A stretch of 64,000 bases of DNA from Novosphingobium acidiphilum DSM 19966. GTDB lineage: Bacteria; Pseudomonadota; Alphaproteobacteria; Sphingomonadales; Sphingomonadaceae. The stretch lies in the NCBI RefSeq assembly GCF_000429005.1, contig NZ_AUBA01000002.1, positions 186,001 to 250,000 on the forward strand, given 5' to 3'. The notes beneath the pieces were generated by a model that saw nothing but the letters and a program-made list of their open reading frames with translations, had not been told where the DNA came from and did no database searches. Position numbers and translations under genes: made by a program. Below, piece after piece: positions 9,091 to 16,163 of the stretch. Numbering within the stretch: the stretch's first letter is position 1; every line of letters begins with the position of its first letter.

Positions 9091-10755
9091 ATGCGACTGT
9101 GCCCCGCGCTTGCCGTCGTTGCCCTGGTTGCCACGCCTGCCAGTGCCGATCCGCTGCCCCGGCCCGTGGCAGCCGCGCTCGCCGCGATCAACGAGGCCGG
9201 CTTGCGCGCCGATCTGACCTTTCTGGCGTCGGACGCGTTGCGCGGGCGGATGTCGCTTGAACCGGGCGACGATGCCGCGATCGCCTGGATCGCTGCGGAA
9301 TTTGCCAAGGCCGGGCTGCAACCTGCCGCGATCGATGCCGACGGCATGCCCAGCTATCTGCAGGCAGTACCGTTGATCGAATATATCGGCGATGGCCGCA
9401 CCAGTTTCATCGCGCTGGGCGATCGGCGGTTTGCACCGCCCAGCTATACCGGCGGCTATCGCGACGATGTCGACCTGACCGCGCCATTGGTGTTTGCAGG
9501 CTATGGCATCACGGTGCCGGGGCTCGACTATGACGATTATCGCGGGATCGATGCGCGCGGCAAAATCGCGCTGGTGTTCGACCACGAACCGCAGGAAGAC
9601 GACCCCGCATCGCGGTTCAACGGCGCGGGCAACACGCGCCACGCCACCGCACGGGTCAAGGCGTTGAATGCACAGGCGCATGGCGCGCTGGCGGTGATCG
9701 TGCTGCCCGAACCCAACCGCAAGCATCTGTCGAACGCCGAACGGTCGCGCCGGATCGGCGGCAGCATCACGCGCACCCCGCCCCTGCCATTGCAGGCCCG
9801 CGCCGATGACGAACTGCACATTCCGGTGCTGACCCTGACCGATCCGGTAACCAAAGCGATCTTTGCCGCGGCCGGGATGGACGCGGGCGCGTTGCAGGCG
9901 GCGATCGATCGCGATCTGGCCCCGCGCGGCGCGGCGCTGGCGACCGCACCCTTGCACCTGCATATCGAAAACGCCCTGCGGCGGCGCGGCATCAGTTACA
10001 ACGTCGTGGCGCTGCTGCCGGGTTCAGACCCCTTGTTGAAAAACGAAACGCTGATCCTGTCGGGCCACCACGACCACGATGGATCAAGCCAGAACGGCGC
10101 GCAGATCTGGCACGGCGCCGATGACAATGCCTCGGGCACGGTGGGCGTGGTGGCGCTGGCGCGCACCTTTGCGGCAATGCCGGTACGGCCCCGGCGCTCA
10201 ATCCTGTTCAGCGTGTTTGCCGCCGAGGAACGCGGACTGCTGGGCGCCTATGAAATGGCCGCGCACCCGTTGCGCCCCCTGGTGACAACGCGCGCGATGA
10301 TCAATTTCGACATGATCGGCCGCAACGAGGCGCCCAGTCCGCAGACCGACGGCCTGATCGCCATTCCCGCCGACACCACCAACCGGCTGAACCTGATCGG
10401 CGCACCTTACAGCCCCGATTTCAACGCCGCGATTGCTTCGGCGAACAAGGATGTGGGGCTGGTGCTGGATGACCGGTTCGACCGCGACAATGTGCTGAAC
10501 GTGTTTTTCCGGTCAGACCAGTTTCCGTTTGTGCTGCACGATGTGCCCGCATTCTGGTTCTTCACCGGGTTTCACCCCGATTATCACCACGAAACCGACA
10601 CCGCCGACAAGATCAACTATGCCAAGATGGCCAGGATCCTGCGCCTGAGCGGCACGACGCTGTGGCAGCTTGGCAATGCCGCCACAGTGCCGGCATTTGT
10701 CCCCAACCCGCGCCCCGACGGGGGGGCCGCACAGCCAATCGGGCGCCCGCAATAA
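9091..10755 (+). CDS. Secreted M28 metallopeptidase
   Basis: 554 aa zinc aminopeptidase-type enzyme exported by a signal peptide (MRLCPALAVVALVATPASA). A PA-like insert (about residues 110-200) precedes the M28 core. Zinc ligands and catalytic residues are visible in SGHHDHDG, GADDNASGTVGV, FAAEERGLLG, NFDMIGR and the final histidine in YHHETDTADKI. The ATG at 9091 follows GGGAGGAAATTTATTCGT, a strong ribosome binding site; upstream in-frame codons lack a signal sequence. It is divergent from the GH31 gene with a 130-bp shared intergenic region. It is probably involved in peptide degradation outside the cytoplasm. Confidence 0.9.
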   Translation: MRLCPALAVVALVATPASADPLPRPVAAALAAINEAGLRADLTFLASDALRGRMSLEPGDDAAIAWIAAEFAKAGLQPAAIDADGMPSYLQAVPLIEYIGDGRTSFIALGDRRFAPPSYTGGYRDDVDLTAPLVFAGYGITVPGLDYDDYRGIDARGKIALVFDHEPQEDDPASRFNGAGNTRHATARVKALNAQAHGALAVIVLPEPNRKHLSNAERSRRIGGSITRTPPLPLQARADDELHIPVLTLTDPVTKAIFAAAGMDAGALQAAIDRDLAPRGAALATAPLHLHIENALRRRGISYNVVALLPGSDPLLKNETLILSGHHDHDGSSQNGAQIWHGADDNASGTVGVVALARTFAAMPVRPRRSILFSVFAAEERGLLGAYEMAAHPLRPLVTTRAMINFDMIGRNEAPSPQTDGLIAIPADTTNRLNLIGAPYSPDFNAAIASANKDVGLVLDDRFDRDNVLNVFFRSDQFPFVLHDVPAFWFFTGFHPDYHHETDTADKINYAKMARILRLSGTTLWQLGNAATVPAFVPNPRPDGGAAQPIGRPQ

Positions 10756-10853
10756 CCGCCCCGATCAACGTATCCATAGCCATGGATGATCTGTATGGGC
10801 CTGAATCGAGCACTGCCTGTTCACCCCTGCAAAGGCCGCCTTGCGCACCACCG

Positions 10854-11864
10854 ATGACCGAACCTGAACCCACACTTGAAGACCTTGGCTGGCGGCCGTT
10901 TTTCGTCGACCAGATCACGCCCGATGAGCGCAATGCCAGCCGCCCTGTCCGGGTCATGGCGGTGCATCGCGGCAAACTGGCGGTGGCGGGCGCAGCGCTT
11001 GAATGCCAGATTGCCTCGCACCTTGCCTCGTCGCGCGGGGAAGAGGACAGGCCGACCGTGGGCGACTGGCTGCTGATCGATCGCGACAGTCTTGAGCCGC
11101 AGCGCATTCTGGACCGCGCCAGCCTGTTCAAACGGCGCGCGGCGGGCGGCGATCATCGGCTGCAACTGATCGCGGCCAATGTCGATACGGTCTTGATCGT
11201 GGCCTCGTGCAACCAGGATTTCAACATTCCCCGGCTGGAACGCTATCTCGTGCTGGCCCGCGAAGTGGGGGTGAACCCGGTGATCGTGCTGACCAAGATC
11301 GATCTGACCGACCGGCCCGACACTTTTGCCGCGCAGGCACGCGCGCTGCAACCGGGGCTGCGCGTCGAATGCGTGAACGCGCGCGATCGGGCCAGCGTGG
11401 CGCAGCTTGCGGCGCTGTGCGGCCCGGGCGAAACCGTGGCCCTGCTGGGATCATCGGGCGTCGGCAAATCGACGATGGTCAACACCTTGCGCGGTTCGGA
11501 CCTGATCGCCACCCAGGCCGTGCGCGACCACGATGGCAAAGGCCGCCACACCACCACCGTGCGCGAAATGCATCGGCTGGAAGGCGGCGGCTGGCTGATG
11601 GACACACCCGGCATGCGCGAATTCCAGATGATCGACGCCGCGGCGGGCCTGGCCGAAGTGTTCGACGATATCGAACAATCCGCGCTTGCCTGCCGCTTTA
11701 CCAATTGCAGCCATACCACCGAGCCTGGCTGCACGATCCAGGCGGCGCTGGCCAACGGCACGCTCGATAGCGCCCGGCTGGACCGCTGGCGCAAATTGAC
11801 CGAACAGGATAGCGGCACCCCCGCATGGCAAACGCGCGCGCGCAAACCCGCAAAAAGGACCTGA
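10854..11864 (+). CDS. rsgA: Ribosome small-subunit-dependent GTPase A
   Basis: 336 aa circularly permuted GTPase that assists late 30S maturation. It has an N-terminal OB-fold, then G4 (TKID), G1 (GSSGVGKST) and G3 (DTPG) in the permuted order typical of RsgA. A C-terminal zinc knuckle follows, matching C-X4-C-X-H-X5-C (CRFTNCSHTTEPGC). The ATG at 10854 (MTEPEPTLEDLGW) gives the family's usual length; the frame stays open upstream into the end of the M28 gene and includes another ATG at 10782. It is followed after 3 bp by a tiny conserved-looking gene. Confidence 0.95.
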   Translation: MTEPEPTLEDLGWRPFFVDQITPDERNASRPVRVMAVHRGKLAVAGAALECQIASHLASSRGEEDRPTVGDWLLIDRDSLEPQRILDRASLFKRRAAGGDHRLQLIAANVDTVLIVASCNQDFNIPRLERYLVLAREVGVNPVIVLTKIDLTDRPDTFAAQARALQPGLRVECVNARDRASVAQLAALCGPGETVALLGSSGVGKSTMVNTLRGSDLIATQAVRDHDGKGRHTTTVREMHRLEGGGWLMDTPGMREFQMIDAAAGLAEVFDDIEQSALACRFTNCSHTTEPGCTIQAALANGTLDSARLDRWRKLTEQDSGTPAWQTRARKPAKRT

Positions 11865-11867
11865 CCA

Positions 11868-12023
11868 ATGGCCGATCTCTATCTCAAGGCGCTCGAATCC
11901 GAACGCAAAAGCCTGTGGGCCGCCTGCCGCCTGAAGGGCCTGCCCGTGGGCACGCCCGAACGCCAGCGGATCGTCGAACTTGACCAACTGCTGGCCGAGC
12001 ACAAGGCAAAGAAGGCCGTCTGA
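11868..12023 (+). CDS. Small hypothetical protein, 51 aa
   Basis: A short charged, probably helical protein (MADLYLKALESERKSLW... ending EHKAKKAV) begins 3 bp after rsgA, with an AAAAAGGAC ribosome binding site inside the rsgA tail. Codon use looks like its neighbours (third positions mostly G or C). No transmembrane segment or known motif is recognised. Tight linkage to rsgA suggests co-transcription and perhaps a ribosome- or RNA-related role, but that is inference only. Confidence 0.6.
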   Translation: MADLYLKALESERKSLWAACRLKGLPVGTPERQRIVELDQLLAEHKAKKAV

Positions 12024-12156
12024 CCAACCACATCGTGCCAACTCTTGGGTCGCTGCCTGATGTTGCGATCGGCGCGTGTTGCCATTGACCATCGACGCGG
12101 GGCCAAGGCCAAGGCACAAGGGCCGCAATCCCACGACCAGCAAGGCCGTCCCCGCC

Positions 12157-13047
12157 GTGAGCAACGCCAATCCCCGCAGCCTGTCACAATCGATCCGCAA
12201 CGCCGATGGGCCCGATATCGCGCGCAAAGGCATGGATCAGCGCTGGCACCAGGATCTGTACCATCGCTGGATCAGGACGAGCTGGACCAGGTTCTTTGCC
12301 GGTTTTGCCGCGGTGTTCACCGGGCTCAATCTGGTGTTCGCGTTGCTCTATGCGCTTGACCCTGCAGGGTTGGTGCAGATCGGCGCGCATACACCCGACA
12401 GCGTGCTGTTCCGCAGCTTCATCTTCAGCGTGCACACCATCGCCACCGTCGGATATGGCAATATCTATCCGGATTCGACGTATGTGAACGTGGTCGTCGT
12501 GCTGGAAATCGCCATCGGCATTCTGGTGTTTGCACTGACCTCGGGGCTGGTGTTTGCCCGTTTTTCGATCCCGCGCGCACGGATCATGTTTTCCGATGTG
12601 GCGGTGGTGCGAAATTTCGAAGGCTGGCCCACGCTGATGTTCCGCGCCGCCAACCAGCGCAGCAATTTCATTGTCGAAGCCAGCGTGCGCGTATCGATCC
12701 TGCGGTATCAGACGATCGACGGGCGGATGATGCGACGCTTTTTCGACCTGCCGCTGATCCGGGCAAGCTCTCCGGTGTTCGCGCTCAGCTGGCTGGTGAT
12801 GCACCGCATCGACGAAGCCAGCCCGCTGTTCGGCGTGACGCAGGACCAGTTCGATGCCCGGGAAGACGAGCTGATCATCCTGATGACCGGGATCGATTCG
12901 AGCGTGTCGCAGCCGGTGATCGCGCGCCACGGCTATGGCCCTGGGCGCATTTTGTGGAATCATGAATTTGTCGATGTGATGCGCCGCGATGATGCGGGAC
13001 GGCAATGGATCGATTTTGGCCGGTTTCACGACGTCACACCGATCTGA
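12157..13047 (+). CDS. Inward-rectifier potassium channel (KirBac family)
   Basis: About 296 aa. It has a slide helix (LYHRWIRTSW), TM1 (around residues 44-66), a pore helix, the potassium selectivity filter TVGYG (97-101) and TM2, then the cytoplasmic immunoglobulin-like domain with MFRAANQRSN, WLVMHRIDEASPL and the C-terminal strands characteristic of KirBac channels. Residue order and spacing match KirBac throughout. The start chosen is GTG at 12157 (VSNANPRSLS), giving a normal N-terminal length; ATG at 12232 is a shorter alternative and GTG at 12076 a longer one. It conducts K+ across the inner membrane. It has no obvious functional tie to its neighbours. Confidence 0.9.
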   Translation: MSNANPRSLSQSIRNADGPDIARKGMDQRWHQDLYHRWIRTSWTRFFAGFAAVFTGLNLVFALLYALDPAGLVQIGAHTPDSVLFRSFIFSVHTIATVGYGNIYPDSTYVNVVVVLEIAIGILVFALTSGLVFARFSIPRARIMFSDVAVVRNFEGWPTLMFRAANQRSNFIVEASVRVSILRYQTIDGRMMRRFFDLPLIRASSPVFALSWLVMHRIDEASPLFGVTQDQFDAREDELIILMTGIDSSVSQPVIARHGYGPGRILWNHEFVDVMRRDDAGRQWIDFGRFHDVTPI

Positions 13048-13138
13048 CCCCCCTTTCGCGCAAGTTCCGGTGGCGAAGGCCGCGCGGCGTGCTAGTTTCA
13101 CCTGCAATCGCCTGCCCTGTTTTCGAAAGGTCCCCTTC

Positions 13139-13948
13139 ATGCGCGCCCGTATTCTTGCATCGGGGCTGTTTGCCTCGCTTGCCCTTGCCACTGTGGCCAC
13201 CGCGCCGCTTGCCGCCAAAAGCACATCCGACATCACCGCCGCCGTGGCCGACCCCCACCGTACCGAGGCCGAACGCCACCGCGATCCATATCGCCACCCG
13301 GTACAGACCCTGGAATTTTTCGGGGTCCGCGCCGATCAGACCCTGGTTGAATTCAATCCCGGCGGCGGTTGGTACACCGCCATTCTTGCGCCGATGCTGG
13401 CGCCGCACGGCCATTACATCGGTCTGGTCGTGCATGGCGAAAAGAGCGAGGCTTCGCTGGCCAAACTGATCGCCGCGGGCGGCGATCGTTATCACGGGGC
13501 GACCGCAGCAACGCTTGATCCTGCCACCGGGTCTTCGACCGTGCCCGACAATTCGGCCGATGTGGTGGTGACATTCCGCAATGTGCACAACCTGATCTTT
13601 GCCGGTGGCACGACGCCCGACGGGGCGTTCAAGGCGTTTTATCGCATGCTCAAGCCCGGCGGCGTGCTGGGCGTGGTCGACCACCATCTGCCCGAGACGA
13701 TGGACAGCGCGCTTGAAAAGAAAAGCGGTTACCTGAAGCGTTCGACCGTGATCCGCCTGGCCGAAGCAGCCGGTTTCAAACTGGCAGGCGAAACCGCGAT
13801 CAACGCCAACCCCGCCGACACCCACGATTGGCCCGAAGGCGTATGGACCCTGCCGCCGGTTCTGCAACTGGGCGACAAGGACAAGGCCAAGTACCTTGCC
13901 ATCGGCGAAAGCGATCGGATGACCTTGAAATTCGTCAAGCCCCGGTGA
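13139..13948 (+). CDS. Exported class I SAM-dependent methyltransferase-like protein
   Basis: 269 aa. An N-terminal signal peptide (MRARILASGLFASLALATVATAPLAA) is followed by a Rossmann methyltransferase core: VEFNPGGGWYT (SAM motif I region), LKPGGVLGVVDHH (post-motif) and the downstream strands. It belongs to the exported methyltransferase-like family (COG4798 type) found in many alphaproteobacteria. A methyltransferase outside the cytoplasm is unusual because SAM is cytosolic, so the fold may have another use or the signal may not be cleaved. The ATG at 13139 was chosen because the upstream frame has no signal. It converges with the benzoylformate decarboxylase gene. Confidence 0.8.
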   Translation: MRARILASGLFASLALATVATAPLAAKSTSDITAAVADPHRTEAERHRDPYRHPVQTLEFFGVRADQTLVEFNPGGGWYTAILAPMLAPHGHYIGLVVHGEKSEASLAKLIAAGGDRYHGATAATLDPATGSSTVPDNSADVVVTFRNVHNLIFAGGTTPDGAFKAFYRMLKPGGVLGVVDHHLPETMDSALEKKSGYLKRSTVIRLAEAAGFKLAGETAINANPADTHDWPEGVWTLPPVLQLGDKDKAKYLAIGESDRMTLKFVKPR

Positions 13949-13952
13949 TCGC

Positions 13953-13997
13953 CTGATCAAGCACCCCTGTGGCGCCGCGGTGCCACAGCGGGATCAG
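13953..13997. terminator. Bidirectional hairpin at convergent gene ends
   Basis: An imperfect inverted repeat lies between convergent genes ending at 13948 and 13994: outer arms CTGATC/GATCAG and inner arms CTGTGGC (13967-13973) and GCCACAG (13982-13988). The right outer arm contains the stop codon of the minus-strand gene. Confidence 0.5.
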
Positions 13998-15550
13998 ACG
14001 ATCATCATTTCGACGAGTGTCGGCCCGGTCTGCGCAAACGACCAGCGCAGCGCGGGCCCGACACCATCGGGTTCCCCAACCTTTTGGGCCGGGATGCCCT
14101 GGGCCGTGGCCAACCCGCAAAAGTCGATCCCCGACAGATCTGTTCCCGCGACGCTGTGCATCCCGAACAGGCGGCCAAAGCCGCGCAACGCCTCGTACCG
14201 GCGATTGTTGAGAATGATAAAGCTGATCGGCAGGCCAAGCTGCCCCGCGCTCCACAGCCCCTGGATTGCATACATCGCCGAACCGTCGCCCAGCACCGCG
14301 ATCACGCGCCGGTCGGGCCTGGCCAGTGCCATGCCCACGCTGGCGGGCAGGCCATGGCCCAGGCCGCCGCTGGCGCACGTATAGAACGTGTCGGGCACGG
14401 TGATCGGCAGATGATCGTGCATCGGTCCGCGCGCGGTCGGCGCTTCTTCCACCACGATCGACCCTGCGGGACGCAGCGCGGCCAGATGGTCGAACACCAG
14501 CCGGTCGGTCAGGATCGCCCGATCGGGCGCCGCCGCCGCCGCGCGTGGCGCGATCGCGGTGCGCGGCGCCGGCTCCGGCCCCACCAGCAGCGCCGCCAGC
14601 GCATGATCGGCGTCGGCGACAACTGCCAGATCGCACGGCGCCCAGCTGACCTGCGCCGGATTGTCGGCGATGAACACGGTGGTCGCACCCGGCGGCAGGT
14701 GCGGCCCATCGCCTTCGACGTGATACAGGCTTAACGGCCCCCCCAGCGCCACGATCACATCGTGTGGCGTCAGCGCCGCCACGATCGCTTCGCGCCGCGG
14801 ATCGAGAAATCCGGCAAACAACGGGTGATCTTCGGGGAAACTGCACCGGGCGCTGAACGGCGCGACCCACACCGGCGCCTGGTGCCGTTCCGCCAGCGCG
14901 ATCACACGGGTCCACCCGCCGTCGCGCGCCACCCCGGCACCGACCACCAGCACCGGCTGCCGCGCGCGCGCCAACACTTGCGCGGCCTGCGCCAGCAACG
15001 CCGGATCGCCCGGATTGGTTGCCCCGGCCTGCGGGATATGCACCGGTTCACAAGGCCTGTCCCAGTCATCGACCGGGATCGACACAAAGGTCGGCCCGCG
15101 CGGCGGCTGCATCGCCACGATGTAGGCGCGCGCGATGGCCGCAGGCACGTCTTCGGCGCGTGCCGGTTCGATCGCCCATTTCACGAACGGCCTGGGAAAT
15201 TCGGTGGCTTGTTCCGCAAACAGGAACGGTTCGAACGGCAGGATCGAACGCGCCTGCTGTCCGGCGGTGACCACCAGCGGGGTCTGGTTCTTCCATGCGG
15301 TGAACAGGTTGCCCAGCGCATGCCCGGTGCCGGCGGTGGCATGCAGATTGACCAGCGCGGCGCGGCCGGTGCCTTGCGCATAGCCATCGGCCATGCCCAG
15401 CACGACCGATTCCTGCAGGCCCAGGATATAGCGGAAATCCGCTGGCAAATCGCGTAGCAGCGGCAGTTCGGTGCTACCCGGATTGCCGAATATCGTGGTC
15501 ATGCGCAAGGCGCGCAGCACAGCCAGGGTTGCAGTTTGTACGTTGGGCAT
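13994..15550 (-). CDS. mdlC: Benzoylformate decarboxylase-type ThDP enzyme
   Basis: 518 aa thiamine-diphosphate enzyme that decarboxylates benzoylformate or a related 2-oxo acid to an aldehyde. The active-site residues fall at the same positions as in the Pseudomonas putida enzyme: S26 in GNPGS, E47 in LQES, H70 in NLHATAGTGHA; H277 in SLYH corresponds to H281. The ThDP-Mg site is GDGSAMYAIQ...NN near the C-terminus. The start at 15550 (MPNVQTATLAVL) aligns with the family; the longer frame adds 18 unlikely residues. No mandelate racemase or dehydrogenase gene is adjacent, so the physiological substrate may be another aromatic 2-oxo acid. It is divergent from a RidA gene. Confidence 0.88.
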   Translation of the reverse strand: MPNVQTATLAVLRALRMTTIFGNPGSTELPLLRDLPADFRYILGLQESVVLGMADGYAQGTGRAALVNLHATAGTGHALGNLFTAWKNQTPLVVTAGQQARSILPFEPFLFAEQATEFPRPFVKWAIEPARAEDVPAAIARAYIVAMQPPRGPTFVSIPVDDWDRPCEPVHIPQAGATNPGDPALLAQAAQVLARARQPVLVVGAGVARDGGWTRVIALAERHQAPVWVAPFSARCSFPEDHPLFAGFLDPRREAIVAALTPHDVIVALGGPLSLYHVEGDGPHLPPGATTVFIADNPAQVSWAPCDLAVVADADHALAALLVGPEPAPRTAIAPRAAAAAPDRAILTDRLVFDHLAALRPAGSIVVEEAPTARGPMHDHLPITVPDTFYTCASGGLGHGLPASVGMALARPDRRVIAVLGDGSAMYAIQGLWSAGQLGLPISFIILNNRRYEALRGFGRLFGMHSVAGTDLSGIDFCGLATAQGIPAQKVGEPDGVGPALRWSFAQTGPTLVEMMIV

Positions 15551-15728
15551 CAGCTCTCGAATTTCAGGGTTTGGTTGCGCGCCGACGATGCAACACAAAA
15601 CCACCGAACGCTATCGCAAATAGCCATATGCCACGCCGGCAACCATGGCCGGTTCGCGCAAAGCCGCGTGCAATCGCGGCAATTTTCGTCAACAAGGCAC
15701 CGGCACACGCACCAACAAGGAGACCACA

Positions 15729-16076
15729 ATGACCATTACCCGCATCGATCAGGGGCCCCGCATGAGCCAGGCCGTGGTCCACGGCGGCACCGTTTATCTG
15801 GCCGGGCAAGTCGGTGCGCCAGGCGCGACCGTGACCGAACAGACCCGGGCCGTGCTGGCCGCGATCGACGCGCTGCTGGCGCGCACCGGCAGCGACAAGG
15901 ACCACCTGCTGACCGCCACGATCTGGCTGGCCGACATGGCGGATTTTGGCGAAATGAATGCAGTGTGGGACGGCTGGATCGCCGGGCACCCCGCCCCGGC
16001 ACGCGCCACTTCCGAAGGCAAGCTGGCCACGCCCGACTTCAAGGTGGAAATCATCATCGTCGCCGCGGTCGCCTGA
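15729..16076 (+). CDS. RidA/YjgF-family protein
   Basis: 115 aa, the standard size for the trimeric Rid superfamily, which hydrolyses reactive enamine/imine intermediates to ketones and ammonia. Family features: VYLAGQVG near the N-terminus, HLLTATIWLADMADF, and the conserved arginine in PAPARATS followed by KVEI. The ATG at 15729 follows AAGGAGACCACA, a near-consensus ribosome binding site. It is divergent from benzoylformate decarboxylase with 178 bp between the starts. The loose C-terminal signature puts it in a Rid subgroup rather than archetypal RidA, so its deaminase activity is not certain. Confidence 0.88.
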   Translation: MTITRIDQGPRMSQAVVHGGTVYLAGQVGAPGATVTEQTRAVLAAIDALLARTGSDKDHLLTATIWLADMADFGEMNAVWDGWIAGHPAPARATSEGKLATPDFKVEIIIVAAVA

Positions 16077-16116
16077 CCGCCGGTTGACAGGCGCCCCGGC
16101 CGCCAAGCGCACACAA

Positions 16117-16145
16117 AAGGGGCCGGCGCGCCGCGCCGGCCCCTT
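16117..16145. terminator. Bidirectional GC hairpin
   Basis: A perfect 13-bp inverted repeat (arm AAGGGGCCGGCGC, loop GCC) lies between the convergent RidA gene (ends 16076) and a TonB receptor (ends 16164). An A-rich flank on the left gives a U-tract for the minus-strand transcript. Confidence 0.75.
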
Positions 16146-16163
16146 GTTCATGGCGTCGGCCGA

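Noticed and set aside
6543..9347. Extended 934-aa start for the GH31 alpha-glucosidase
   Set aside because: The extension overlaps the divergent M28 gene and hides a clear signal peptide that begins at 8960.
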